A stretch of DNA of 64,000 nucleotides, taken from the NCBI GenBank assembly GCA_944472135.2, contig OX235262.1, positions 164,609,509 through 164,673,508 on the forward strand. The letters run 5' to 3'. Positions within the stretch are counted from its first letter, which is position 1. Every line of letters begins with the position of its first letter. The notes beneath the pieces were generated by a model that was not told the origin of the DNA, searched no databases, and saw only the letters and a list, made by a program, of their open reading frames with translations. Source of the DNA: Trichobilharzia regenti. Taxonomy: Eukaryota; Platyhelminthes; Trematoda; Strigeidida; Schistosomatidae. Of this stretch, positions 11,373 through 22,429 are shown piece after piece. The translations under genes and the position numbers were made by a program.

Positions 11373-11810
11373 TGTGGCATGTGCTACTGATAAGATTTTG
11401 GAAACAATATACAATGTGCGTCGGTGGCACAGTGGTTAGGACTCTCGCCGACCATGCACATGGTCCGGGGTTTGAGCCCACGCCGACGCACACCTGATAT
11501 CTATGGTCGGCCTGCGAAATTTGGGCTACGGATATCCACGCTGAAAATTCCATACTTGTAACAAAAATACATTGTGGAATCAAGTTGTGATCAAAATAAA
11601 AATAAAATGTGTTATGTGTCCCGCAAGAATATTGAATAGTGAGGCGGTGAAAGAGAAAAATTCTTGCGAAATAACATAGGAAGCTTTAAAAAAGTAAGAC
11701 GAAAGAAGCACAATACGAAGAACTATTACAAGTGGAGATTTCAGTGTGACTGATCTATATTCTTCCACAAATAAGTCTGCTACAAAACATTACTGTCTTC
11801 TGACGTTACA
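11373..11810 (+). mobile_element. Solo LTR with nested SINE A (probable)
   Basis: Starts TGTGGCATGTGCTACTGATA and ends CTTCTGACGTTACA, resembling the start and end of the LTR-like repeat at 19772-20569. It is flanked by ATGA on the left and ATGG on the right, a possible 4-bp target duplication with one mismatch. SINE A at 11417-11608 interrupts it; without that it is about 245 bp. No internal retroviral-type genes are attached. Confidence 0.55.
11417..11608 (+). mobile_element. SINE family A
   Basis: Head TGCGTCGGTGGCACAGTGGT with the B-box region GGGGTTTGAGCCC, then the family A body (CACACCTGATATCTATGGTC, CTGAAAATTCCATACTTGTA, GTGGAATCAAG) and an A-rich end. It lies inside an LTR, so it inserted later than the LTR. 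Confidence 0.85.
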
Positions 11811-12227
11811 ATGGCATGTCAACAATCGAAGATGTCGAACCCTTCTTATAAATGAAACTGCTTTTAAACGATTTCAGTAAATATCTCTTATCATTCATTT
11901 ATTCTGATAATAAACAGTTCCCTAATACTTTTCGTAAGTCTCTTCATTAAGCGAAGATATCAATGTTCACTTCACAATAATAAATAAGCTAAATACCCTT
12001 AAAAAAATAATTTCATAAAAAACACGTCTTTATGATGTTTGGCAAGTTGAAACAAGTAGGACAATAAAGCAGAAAAAACGTCATCAGTGAATAAGTAGGA
12101 TATAATAATAATAAGTAATAAGTGAAGTAGGCCAAACTAAATTTTAAAGAAAAACCAAAAATTATCAGCATTATCTTGAGCTGTCAATCTCTCTACCGTT
12201 GCAAGTTTTGACAAAACTCTTCTTCAG
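11811..12227. other. Unassigned, no gene seen
   Basis: No recognised element. Confidence 0.4.
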
Positions 12228-12575
12228 GTGTTGGTTTGTAGGCATTTGATTGGTTACAGGATTACATCATGAGTTGACATTAGTTAGAGAACCATTGGAA
12301 AACTAGCTGGGATACTGGACAGCTGTCTCATCAGCCTAGTTTTGGACTCTTCAGCAGTAAGCACCAACCACAGGGGTTCGAACCCAGAACCTTCTGGTTA
12401 CAAGGCTAGCGAGATCGTAGACCATGAAGCCACTGGGACCCGATCCAATAGCTACCCCATGAATTCTAACTTCAGCCAATTCATGACATAGCGCGACCTC
12501 TAGCCAATGTCTTCGGCGGCGAGTATTTGTCTTCACACCCGACGTGCTGCACCCTACTGGTCACAACTTCTCACT
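12228..12575 (-). mobile_element. SINE family B
   Basis: Minus-strand copy: tail at 12228-12300, hammerhead region about 12313-12360, tRNA-like block about 12365-12440, body to 12575. The ribozyme keeps CTGAAGA but stem II is opened and GAAA has become GAGA, so cleavage is unlikely. Confidence 0.8.
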
Positions 12576-13345
12576 TATTATTTTAAGAATATGGGAACCA
12601 ACAGGCTTGATTTAACTAGTATTGAGTAACCACAATCTGTATACGATTGAATTACTGGTTCATTCCTTTTGCAGACATTTAATCGTAATATTTTTTCACC
12701 AACGACCAATTAAACTTCAGTCGCCATCAGAGTGAGAGAACTTTAATTCCTCTTCATATGCTGTAGCTTATGTAGCCAGCTATAATAAAATTAAAGACAC
12801 TTACTCAATGTTGACATTGCAAGACAGATGTATCATTAAAAACGTAGATGAAGGAAGAACTATGAAGTACCAAGCTACCATATACTACTCACTTGTAGTT
12901 AAAATACTACTCAAACAACAAAGATATTTCACTAAAAATGACTAGGTATGCATAATGCTGATAAGTTTTGGAATAACATGTAGAAAATGTGAGTGATACA
13001 CCCGATTTCTAATCACAGTCAAACCACAAGTCTTTTTCCGAATAAGAGTAACACTTTTGACTAAAATATCAAGGTTCTAAAATATACGTGTCAACAAACT
13101 AACCATATAAGAAACATGTATTCCATACATTTGGTTCCCTTGATAAATTTCGATAGAGAAAGAAAGACCAGATTCGCAGTATAAAATGATAACATTCTAT
13201 TTCACAAGTTCTCTTCAGCTGCTGCAAACTACCTGAAATTACAAGGGTTATAAATAATAACATTTCATACTTCAATGTTTGAAAGGTAATAAAGAAAACA
13301 TTATAAGATGACTGCATCCGGAAAATAAGTATTACAATTCTTTTT
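12576..13345. other. Unassigned, no gene seen
   Basis: No recognised element. The 107-codon minus frame at 13099-13422 runs into a Smalpha tail and has no family resemblance. Confidence 0.4.
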
Positions 13346-13452
13346 ATTGAATTGAATTTTTGATTTTCCCGTCGATTGATTGGACCGAAGTGCTCGGTCT
13401 CAGGTTGACATGTCGGCTTCAATCGACGGGAAAATCAAAAATTCAATTCAAT
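13346..13452. repeat. 33-bp perfect inverted repeat (Smalpha tails)
   Basis: 13346-13378 and 13420-13452 are perfect reverse complements with a 41-base spacer. The arm contains TTTTCCCGTCGATTG, the Smalpha tail also seen near 24895-24915. Confidence 0.9.
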
Positions 13453-13590
13453 AATTAATATGACCCGTTGCACAAGAGGTGGCTCTCGTGGCCCAAGTGG
13501 TCTAGTGGATAACGCTTTGGCGTTTGAAACTATGGGTACTGGGTTTGAGCCTCGGTGGGAACATCATCACTCACTGAGAAATGCAGGTAC

Positions 13591-13635
13591 ATCCAGCTGA
13601 CGAGTCCCAAATAGGACGAAATGTGCATCCTGGAT
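13591..13635 (+). ncRNA. Hammerhead ribozyme, Smalpha, intact core
   Basis: Stem I is ATCCAG (13591-13596) with CTGGAT (13630-13635). The core is CTGACGA (13597-13603). Stem II is GTCC/GGAC around loop CAAATA (13604-13617). GAAA is at 13618-13621. Stem III is ATGTGCAT (13621-13628), three base pairs and a 2-base loop. The cleavage base is C 13629 in an ATC triplet. The layout is that of the known Smalpha ribozyme. Confidence 0.88.
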
Positions 13636-13888
13636 TCCACTGCTAGCCACCATCCACCAATTGTATACAATTCTTTTTAGTTTAAATTACCATCAATTTA
13701 TAGGCTATCAAACTATGAAAAAAAGGGGAGGTGAGAGAAGACAGAAAACAGAAAAACCTAATAAACAATGTTAGCTTGTACGTCAACATGGCAACTCAAG
13801 AAGGTTAAATTTCATCAAATTGAAAACTTGCTTAGTCAGCTGACCTCGCTATGACTGTGTATGACTGATCAGTGTAATGAAAGTAATA

Positions 13889-15117
13889 CGCTTACCAAGG
13901 GAGTGAGAGATTGACTACACTCTTTTGCTGTATGCATAAATTTGGTCTGAGACGTTTGATTACAACTGCTTCGGCAAACCGCAGTAGATTCGCTGTCCTT
14001 TGTATGTTTAATATTTTGAAGGATTTGGAATTCTCAACAAAATGATTCGTATTCAAAAGGTGTCTGGTAAATGCACTTTTTAAATATCTGCTTCCTTTTA
14101 AGTATAAGTTTCTTGGAATATCTTTTGAAAACCTCATAGAAGCCCTTCTTTCTGTCCTTCCAATGTACTTGCTGCCGCAGATGCAAGTAAATTTATAAAT
14201 GCATTTGGGGGGTAACATCCAGTTCGATTGGCTTATACAGCATGTAGTACTGTATAGTGTCACCAGCTTGGTTGCAGAGAGGCATCTCTTTATTGCTCCT
14301 TTCATCCTCTTTTCAATCTTTTGTGATACTGCTTCTCCTTTGTATGGGAGGCAGATGAACACTTTCTTCTTTTCAACTGTTGGAGACTTCTCCTTCTCAT
14401 CTCTTTCTTTGCTGTACTTTAGGATAAATCCCTTTGGATACCCGTTTTCCATTAGGCATTTTTCAACAGAGCTTAATTCTTCTCCTACCTACCTCCTACA
14501 TAACTTCCTGGATCTGTAGTAAAGTGTTCTTACTAATACCTGATTATAGCTTATAGGACAGACTCTGTTGTAGTGAAGATATTTTCCAGTTCAGATTTCT
14601 TTTTTTGTAGATAGGCTTTTCAACCGTTCCATGGTTTCTTCTTTTTACATTTAGGACCAGGAAATTGAACTCGTCTTTGTGTTCATATTCCATGGTGAAT
14701 TTAATGTTTGGGTGGATCTCATTAAGGCGGTCAAATAATACGGATACCTGACTCATGTCGTTACAAACAACAAGTGTATCATTGACATGTTGACGATAGT
14801 ATATTGTTTCATTGACAGGATCACTCAGTCGCGTCTGTTCCAGATAACCAATGAAGATGTCAGCTAAAATAGGTCCTAGAGGTGAACCCATGGCGATCCC
14901 GTCAATTTGTCGGTAGAATTGGTTGTTGAATTTGAATTGGATGTCTTCATCTTCGTCTCCGGTAATGGAAATTGATCTGTTTGTTTACAAATGATGTCTA
15001 TTGTTCCCATCACTGGTATATTTGTAAGTAAGGCAGTCACGTCGTATGACACCATTAGTTTATTTGATATATCAACATGGTCTACTTCGTTAGAAAATTG
15101 GAAGTTATCATCCAAGC
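13889..15117 (-). mobile_element. Penelope-like element, RT and GIY-YIG parts
   Basis: Minus strand. Segment 14876-15115 has MVSYDVTALLTNIPV (RT motif A). Segment 14544-14891 has MGSPLGPILADIF and then RQHVNDTLVV where YVDDT is usual, followed by KDEFNFLVLNVKRR. Segment 13892-14452 has MENGYPKGFI, then CIYKFTCICGSKYIGRTERR, the GIY-YIG nuclease start, and LLRFAEAVVIKRLRPNLCIQ near the C-terminus. At least two frame breaks (near 14500 and 14890) and the DD-to-ND change make it dead. Its N-terminal part is missing. Confidence 0.85.
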
Positions 15118-15306
15118 TGTGAATTCCAAATTTCCATTGAATTGGTAAATCTGGTCTTTCTTTCTCTATCGAAACATGTATTTAATGTTTGTTACTTTTA
15201 AACGTGTTCATACAATTAAGTTTACTTCAGAAAAGTCAAGTCCTGATGACTATCACTGGAAATCCTGTCTAATGAGATATTTTCTCATTACTAAAACAAC
15301 AACATA

Positions 15307-15570
15307 GTAGTGTGATGTGTGCTACTGACAAGATTTATCAGTAGTATGAGGACATAGGTTGACAGATAGCAACCAAAATTGAAAACAACATTTTAAGTTA
15401 ATAGCATCACTGGTAGAAGTATGTATTACTGAAACCTGAATTTTGTTTACATTGTGAACATGAAATAATCTCATTAGAAAACTTTTCCTCTCAGGAGCTA
15501 ACCTTCGGCAAATTGACAACCAATCAGAACAGTTTATTGTCTGCTGATCTAACCAACCTAAAAGGAGTTA
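15307..15570 (+). mobile_element. LTR-like start, partial
   Basis: TGTGATGTGTGCTACTGACA and about 110 following bases resemble the repeat starting at 19772. After about 15430 similarity fades. It may be one LTR broken by SINE C at 15597 and SINE A at 16091, with its end at 16366-16421, but the intervening DNA does not confirm this. Confidence 0.4.
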
Positions 15571-15596
15571 AAAATGTACAAATATGAAATGATTTT

Positions 15597-15820
15597 GCGT
15601 CGGTGGCACGGCGGTAGAATGCTCGCCAACCACGCAGGTTCAATCTCCGATCACAGACTCACTCCTTTACCTAGCTAAGCCAGTAATAAAACTGATGAAA
15701 AGGGAAGGTTGGGCATGAGGCTAGCAACCCCATCCTGTAAAATAAACACCACTACTACCGAAACTTCAAGCCTCTAGCCTGAAGGTGCCCTATGTTCCAC
15801 TGGGAACGTAAAGGAATAAT
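15597..15820 (+). mobile_element. SINE family C
   Basis: Complete apart from a deletion in the B-box region: head GCGTCGGTGGCACGGCGGTA, body GGTTGGGCATGAGGCTAGCA, RTE-like end CCTATGTTCCACTGGGAACG and AAGGAATAATG. Confidence 0.87.
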
Positions 15821-16090
15821 GAACTGATTAAAAATCCCCATTAACATTTTTCAAAAGAACGGTTACTGAACAAAGAATATTCTTTTCGATAACTTCATCA
15901 TCAGGTTCTACAGTTATATATACATAATAGTGAATAAATTAGTGTTATTAACAATATTAATGTTGTTTAAATAACATTGAATCAATAGCATAAACATAAC
16001 AATACACAGAATGAATATCAGAGAAATTAGGAAAGATAATAATACAAATTCATGAATTTATAGTCTTCACTCAAGGCCGGCCAGGGCAGT

Positions 16091-16299
16091 ATTTTTTTAT
16101 TATTTTTTTTAATTTTTGATTACAGCTTGATTCCAAACCGTATTTTTTGGTACAGGTATGGAATTTTCAGCATGTGATATCGCTAGCCCAAAATTTTTCA
16201 GGCCAACCATAGATATCAGGTGTGCGTCTGCAGGGGATCGAGCCCCGGACCATCCATGTGCATAGTCGGCAAGATTCCTAACCAGTTTGCCGCCGACTG
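16091..16299 (-). mobile_element. SINE family A
   Basis: Minus orientation: T-rich end at 16091-16120, body GATATCAGGTGTGCGTC near 16212, head ending CCGCCGACTG near 16299. Confidence 0.85.
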
Positions 16300-16365
16300 A
16301 ATTTGCTTCGTTTGCACACAAATCACTGGTTGTTTCACGCAAATCTCGACAGCCTCTACTGTTTG

Positions 16366-16421
16366 ATGTGTTTCCTCTTAATAAAGGCCCGTTACCAAGT
16401 CTCTTATCTTCTCCCGTTACA
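16366..16421 (+). mobile_element. LTR 3' end fragment
   Basis: CCTCTTAATAAAGGC, then CAAGTCTCTTATCTTCTCCC and GTTACA, the same end as the LTRs at 20515-20569 and 62619-62959 (minus). AATAAA would be the polyadenylation signal. Confidence 0.5.
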
Positions 16422-16496
16422 GTAGCATGAAAAGCTGATCAACATAGATTTTCCTTCGTAATCTTTTGCTTAGTACTTTTCCAGAAATATCAATCT

Positions 16497-16695
16497 TTTT
16501 TTTTTAATTTTAATTTTTGATTTACAGCTTGATTCCACACTGTATTTTTGGTACAAGTATGGAATTTTCAGCATGGATATCCGTAGCCCAAATTTTACAG
16601 GCCGACCATAGATATCAGGTGTGCGTCGGCAGAGGATCGAACCTCGGACCATGTGGATGGTCGGCGAGAGTCCTAACCACTGTGCCACCGACGCA
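16497..16695 (-). mobile_element. SINE family A
   Basis: Minus-strand copy with T-rich end, CTTGATTCCACACTGTAT, GATATCAGGTGTGCGTCGGC and head end GTGCCACCGACGCA. Lies about 200 bases from another minus-oriented SINE A. Confidence 0.87.
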
Positions 16696-17164
16696 TCACT
16701 ACTTTATTCAAGAGGATATAGACGACTGAAGGCAAATACAACCTGTAAATCACGAATTCGATTTAACATAGTACCAGTTCCCCTAAACAGCCCATGAAAA
16801 TTCAGTTAGTTTCGACTGGTTCAGATCTCTGGGCTAAGTCACACTGGCTACACTGCCAATGAGCTCGGCTCCATAATAGCGGAACGGGGGTCCAGTGTTT
16901 ACTTAAATCACTTCGATTCGGTTGATGTGAGTGGAGTTCCACCACTCCTGCTAATCCTTCAGTAGTATATAGTTTCATGAAGTTAAATGCGTCTACATTA
17001 CAGTGGGTCATCTATTCATGTATCATATCTAGAATAGTTCATTCTGTGATTGGACACCAGTAACTTGTGTGATGCGTCTAGTCCTTTCTTTGGTGCAGAC
17101 TGAATTCTATCGGTCAGATTTGCAAGGTGGCCACCATTCTCGGTAGCTCGCCATCACGGTGCAC
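16696..17164. other. Unclassified, repeat-like
   Basis: Higher GC than neighbours at 16800-16930 and 17090-17160, suggesting an old repeat, but I cannot place it. It leads into family D. Confidence 0.3.
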
Positions 17165-17350
17165 ATTGATTTGATGATATTAGATAGCTGGAGGCAATAG
17201 GCAAGAAACCTTGGACCTAGGTTTCATGCTAGTTGGCACTTACCAGTTAGCAAAGCGTATCTACAACCTTGAAGGAACCCATATCCTTTCTGAGATCCGA
17301 ACCCGCTTCACCCAGTGCTGCAGTCAGAGACGTTACCAGTGTCCAATCAA
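17165..17350 (-). mobile_element. SINE family D, minus arm
   Basis: tRNA-headed repeat in minus orientation: head ACGTCTCTGACTGC with B-box GCGGGTTCGGATCTC near 17293-17307, then GGTTCCTTCAAGGTTGTAGA and CATGAAACCTAGGT. It is inverted relative to the copy at 17363. Confidence 0.7.
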
Positions 17351-17362
17351 AGTATCCACTAC

Positions 17363-17545
17363 AGTCAGTTCTACAGGAGGTCAATCGTGAGTCTGAATAG
17401 CTCAGTGGTGACGTCTCTGACTGCTGCATTGAATGACGTGGGTTCAAGGTTGCAGATACGCCTCGCTGACTGGTGGGTGTCAAGTAACACGAAACCTAGA
17501 TCAAGCAAGGCTTCCTACGGCCGATTGCCTCTAACCATCTAATAT
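17363..17545 (+). mobile_element. SINE family D, plus arm
   Basis: CAGTCAGTTCTACAGGAGGT, tRNA-like head TGAATAGCTCAGTGGTGACG, B box GGGTTCAAGGTTGC joined early to the body (about 40 bases shorter than the 53.2 kb copy), then CTGACTGGTGGGTG and AACACGAAACCTAGATCAAG. Forms a head-to-head pair with 17165-17350. Confidence 0.75.
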
Positions 17546-18494
17546 CATCAAAGTTCATTGTTTGATTAACATCCAGATGTCTGTCTTAATGTGAAATTGA
17601 AATTCACACCCCCACAATGGTGTCATTCATACATCTATTCTAAAACTGATACCAGTAACTTCTTGAATTCTTTTTAAATAATGTGACAGAGGTTCATATC
17701 ATAGTATTAATTTAATTTGAAAATGTTCATTATTGTTTACTCAGTTGAATCGAACAATAACTAATTGTTTATTGGTGCAATGAAAGACCTTGACATATTG
17801 AATTCATCTATTGATTTCTCATTTCATTATTATTGTTAAGTTATATTCTACAATGAAGGTTGGATTAAGATAACACACTCTTCTTCATTCATTCTTTTAT
17901 CTTTAACGTGAATAACAATCATGAATGTACTTATTTGATTTCTTTTTGTTGTTGTTGTATTTTTTATTCTTCCTCTTTTGTTATAAGAGAAATGAAATCC
18001 ATCATTGACAATAATAATAATAATAGTACTGATGATACCTGTCATCTGGGTTCATACCAATGACCATGACCTTGTATGGTAGAAGAATAGAAATGAGTAG
18101 ATTTAGAAGAATTGAAAGAAATAACTAACTGGTTCACGGATAAGTAGTAGAGAGATAGATAAATAAATCCAGTGTCCTGTTTATGCATATATACCACCAT
18201 GAATTCATGAATGCCATATCTACTACCACTGTTCTCATGTAATAGAGTATGTGAACAACGTATAAATAATAAAATACTCCAGGCAGGATCATTTTGGAGA
18301 GTAGAATGTTTGGGTACTATACAAAGGATACTCATACGTATTTCTTCAATTATTTTCACATCAAACCTAGTGTACAGGGATGCTGATGAGCGTCAATTCA
18401 TCGGTGTCTGTCAAATTCCCGGATCAGTGGATTCTAATTAATGCGATTAATCTGCGATTAATTCTACACATCGTCATTGAACAAAGCATAGATT
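17546..18494. other. Unassigned, no gene seen
   Basis: AT-rich with (TAA)n-like bases near 18009-18022. Open frames at 17848-18359 have no family resemblance. Confidence 0.4.
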
Positions 18495-19645
18495 ATCTAG
18501 CAGTCAAACCTCTACCTCAACAGCTTCATCGACTTCGAAAAGGCCTTCAATAGACAAAGTTGACCGAGAAGCTATTTGGAAACTACTTTAACACTACGAC
18601 GTGCAGTGTACAAGTCTTTATCAACCTCATTCAACAACTGGATATATGACAATGTCATGTGTCATGTGATCCAAAAGGAAAAACTCAGTGAAGCCTGCCT
18701 TTGAAGTGAATGCAGTAGTAAGACAAGACTGGCTGCCTATTATCACCGATGATATTCTTAATTGTGGTGGACTGGATTATGCGTCAGATTGTGCATGGAG
18801 AGTGAGAAGACAGGAATATGCTGTACCACCGATAAGAAGATCTGGGTTTCGCAGATGATATATGTTTATTGTCACAAACTCGAAGACTTGCAGGCGAAAA
18901 CCAACAAACTGTCTTAAAAAGCACCGAAGACAGGACTGCAAGTGAACACAGAGAAGACAGAGGTGATGAAAATCACCAATCAACAGTAATAACAACCAGA
19001 TTTGACAGAGGTTGCCTCCTTCACTTATCTGGGAAGCACTGTTTCAACTACGGGCGGAACGGACGAAAACATCAAAGTCAGAATCGGAAAGACAAGATAC
19101 ACCTTTCATCAACCTGAAAGCAGTTTGGAAATCTTCCGCACTCAGTATAAGGAATAAGATTTGCATTTTCAACACTAATGTGAAGTCGCTGCTTCTACAT
19201 GGGTCAGAAATTTGCACTGTGTATCATGAAAAGGATTTCTAACAGGTTGCAGACTTTCATCAACAGCTGCCAACTCCTCTGGCTTCATAATGAAGATCAA
19301 ATGGGCAGCCAGAAAGAATAGCAACAAAAAACGATGTAAACAAATCAATCAAGAACCGACCGCTCAACAAACATGTAGGAGAAAGTGGAGATGGATCGGG
19401 CATACACTGAGAAGACCGTCGAATGACATTACACTCCAGGCCCTCGAGTGAAATCCAAATGGCAAGCGAAGAGTGGGCCGTCAGTGAGACAGTGACACAG
19501 AGGATATCGTGTGAAGCAGAGATGAGAGAGTTTGGTCAGTCGCTGAGCTAGCCAGCCGAAGAGGATGGCATAAAACAGAACAAAGTGGAGATGTGTTGTT
19601 GAAGCCCTATGTTCCACTCGGAACGCAAAGGAATAATAATAATGA
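18495..19645 (+). mobile_element. RTE-type fragment, decayed
   Basis: Plus-strand copy from the RT domain (nucleotides encoding LNSFIDFEKAFN at about 18505) to the RTE 3' end (GAAGCCCTATGTTCCACTCG, AATAATAATAATG at 19630). Readable blocks include CFNYGRNGRKHQSQNRK region (19030-19100) and the C-terminal GHTLRRPS-like stretch near 19400. Many frameshifts; no frame exceeds 85 codons. Confidence 0.75.
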
Positions 19646-19771
19646 ATATCATATGGCATTTTTATAGTATGATCAGCTGGATTCCTTGAAATTGTACCTC
19701 TTACTCTCTCTGTGCATATCTAGACAAGTTAGAAAGTCAGTAACAAGTAACTGAAATAGAATAACTAACTT

Positions 19772-20569
19772 TGTGGAGTGTGGTATGGACAAGATTTATA
19801 AGGAGCATGTAGATGCAGGTTGATAGGAAGAGGCCAAAACTGAAAACAGCATTTTGAGTCAATAGCTCCAGTGGTAGGAGTGTTTATTCCCCAGCTTCCA
19901 ATTCCAAACTATTTCCACACCTGACTTCATTAGTTCCCTAAATCATGACTTTATTGTCTACCTATTTAGGGAAATTATTTATACAACTAATCTCTGATGA
20001 ACACTTGTTGAATATTGATTATTATGGCAGTTTGTTTAAATCAATGGGCTGTCTAAATTCTCTATCCATTAAAATGCGTAGCTTTTACTCCATTTCAAGT
20101 AATTTTAATCTTTTAACTACCACAGTGAATCACAATCTATACTCGGATATAATTTCAAATAAGTTTCCACCTACTGCTAAGAATTTTTCGAATGAAACCG
20201 AGGAAGAACACTGTGAACTAGTCTTGGAACAAGCTTCGAGTGTAACAATATTGTTTCAGATGATGTATTCTTATTCCTTCACGCTCCCAGTGGAACATAG
20301 AGCTTCAACCTAGGGGCTTGAAGTTTCGGTAAAAGTGGTGTTTATTTTTGCAGGATGGGGTTGCTAGACTCATGCCCAACCTTCCCTTTTCACCAGTCTT
20401 ATTACTGACTTAGTGAGGTAAAGGGGTGCGTTGGTGGCCGGGGATCAAACCCCGGACTACCTGCGCTGTTGGTGAACATTCTACCGCTAACCCACCAATG
20501 AACATAAATATGATGTTTTTCCTTAATAAACATACTCCGTTTCCAACTCTCTTATCTTCTGACGTTACA
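19772..20569 (+). mobile_element. LTR-like repeat with nested SINE C
   Basis: Starts TGTGGAGTGTGGTATGGACA and ends TTCCTTAATAAAC..CTCTTATCTTCTGACGTTACA, with TG/CA termini and an AATAAA 45 bases before the end. SINE C at 20271-20503 interrupts it. Flanks (ACTT, ATTG) show no target duplication. A 122-codon frame (19945-20313) covers the middle; a similar frame recurs at 57104-57316. Confidence 0.5.
20271..20503 (-). mobile_element. SINE family C
   Basis: Minus orientation: RTE-type end TTATTCCTTCACGCTCCCAG, CTTGAAGTTTCGGTAAAAGT, B box GGGATCAAACCCCGG near 20441, head to about 20503. Confidence 0.85.
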
Positions 20570-21217
20570 ATTGTATTTCGTGACAAAATTTCTAAAGATA
20601 TATAAGTGAACTCACAAAAGTGAACAGGATGAAAAAGAATCGTGGATTAAAGCCGATGACACTAAATTCTGTCAGTCATAACTCTGGCTAGGCATATAAT
20701 TAGTTTCCTGTATAATATAGAAATGTAGCTTATGACGTAGCTGGTTTATTGTTAAGATTACTGAATTTAGGAGTAAGTTACACAACTTCAACCATCATTA
20801 CAGGATCACATCTTAATTAATACCTACAAGCATAAAGTATCAATCAAGTAGGGCTTCTTATCTGTTGACCTCTAGTAAGAAGTCACAATACACCATAGTT
20901 TCGTACTTTTTGAGTTTAACGATGACTTTAAATAGTTGATGGGTAAATTTTGATAAACCTTCAGGACTAGGTAATTAAATGGTGGCTAATATCAGAAAAA
21001 CCAGGATTATCTTGGATCGTTTTCCTCAATACTTACAAAGCCATTCTGATACTAAGCTAAGAGTACAATAAGAATGTTGTAATGAATTATGCTCAAACAA
21101 ATAGATCTTAAGTCACTGAAATTAGTGTAATTAATGCTTCTTCTTAAAATTTATCAGTGATTATCTTAATGGGGTTGGTTATGAGAATATGCGTGGTTTC
21201 AGAAAATAATTATACAG
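20570..21217. other. Unassigned, no gene seen
   Basis: No recognised element. Confidence 0.4.
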
Positions 21218-21392
21218 ATTGGTAACTGATAGTGGAATATACAATGCTCATTTCGTGCGATTCGAAACTCGCCATTAGATGTGCCCGCATTCCCCAGTAA
21301 GCGAGTTTTCTCCCACTGGGACTCTAAGTCAGTACACATAGATTCAAGCGTCACTGAGTTACCCACTAGACCGCTTGGGCCATGAGAACTAC
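21218..21392 (-). mobile_element. Smalpha-type SINE, minus arm of inverted pair
   Basis: Reading the minus strand: head with TAGTGGGTAACTCAGTGACG, then a hammerhead relic with ATGGCGAGTTTC and CACGAAATGAGCAT near 21245-21285. Core and stem I are mutated. Confidence 0.6.
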
Positions 21393-21660
21393 CTCTTGTG
21401 TTTTTGAACCGATGGGCACTGAGTTCGAGCCTCATCGGGAACACCACCATTCACTGGGGAATGTGGGTACATCCAGATGACGAGTCCTAAATAGAACGAA
21501 ATGCGCATCCTGGATTCTACTACCAGTCACCAACCACCAGACTACTTCGAGTTAATCATCAAACATCATCTAAGCGCCCGTACTAAGAGTCGACATATCA
21601 ACACAGGTCGAACATTTCGGTCCAATAAATCAACAGGAAAATCAAAATTGAATTAAAAAC
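21393..21660 (+). mobile_element. Smalpha-type SINE, plus arm
   Basis: B-box region GAGTTCGAGCCTCATC, then hammerhead at about 21471-21516 with core ATGACGA (first base A in place of C) and weak stem II (GTCC/GAAC), so probably inactive. The tail to 21660 (GGAAAATCAAAATTGAATTA) is well kept. Confidence 0.75.
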
Positions 21661-21690
21661 AAATATTATTACAAACTGATATGAAATTTT

Positions 21691-21924
21691 TTTTATTCCT
21701 CTGCGTTGTCAGTGGAACATATGGCTTCAAGCTAGAGGCTTGAAGTTTTGGTGGCAGTGGTGTTTGCTTTTACGGGGTGGAGTAGCTAGCCTCATGACCA
21801 ACCTTTCCTCTTTGCCAGTCTTATTACTGGCTTAGTAAGGTAAAGGGGTGCGTTTGTGGTCTGGGATCGAACTCCTGACCACCTGCGTGGTTGGTGAGCA
21901 TTCTATCGCTGTGCCACCGACGCG
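21691..21924 (-). mobile_element. SINE family C
   Basis: Minus copy: TTTTATTCCT and CAGTGGAACATATGGCTTCA (RTE-like end), TAGCTAGCCTCATGACCAAC (body), head end GTGCCACCGACGCG at 21911-21924. Confidence 0.87.
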
Positions 21925-22429
21925 ATATAGAATTACACTGAAAAACTTTATATATATATATATATATATATTATCTATTCAGTATGCATTTGTCTATTAC
22001 AACTTGTCTGAATAACTTTAATGGATTTATTAATGTAAGGTCATTTACTTTTGAAAAATAAATCAGAATACAGACATTATTTATATAAACAAAGTACTCG
22101 GTTACATAGCAATTGCATCCTTTTAAATCCTAAGTAATTGTAAAGGTATTCCAAAATTGTGTATACTGTAAGAAGAAGCACCAGTTGGAGAGCACTAAGG
22201 TGCCAGATTAATCCGATTTAAACTCAACACGATGTGTCTCCATTAATTCCCTACATTGATATTACCGAAAACTGATAACTTCAAAAAGTGATTCAATCAA
22301 GTTTCTTTGGTTTGACATACCTCCTATGAAATTTTGTTAAATAAAACTTTTTTACGGAGGAATTTAAAACTAGAAACCGCCGGTTGTTTTCCAAAAGCAA
22401 TATTTGATATTTTCTATAGTTTGGTTTGT
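21925..22429. other. Unassigned, short (TA)n
   Basis: Contains a (TA)n run at 21949-21972. Nothing else recognised. Confidence 0.45.

Larger units (their letters stand above)
13346..13680 (+). mobile_element. Smalpha-type SINE with intact hammerhead
   Basis: Begins with an inverted pair of Smalpha tails (13346-13378 and 13420-13452). The plus tail runs into a unit head (CCCGTTGCACAAGAGGTGGC), the tRNA-like block (GGCCCAAGTGGTCTAGTGGA, B-box region GGGTTTGAGCCTC) and a complete hammerhead at 13591-13635, then CACTGCTAGCCACCATCCAC. Smalpha SINEs with active hammerheads are known from schistosomes, and this match is the main taxonomic clue. Confidence 0.87.
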
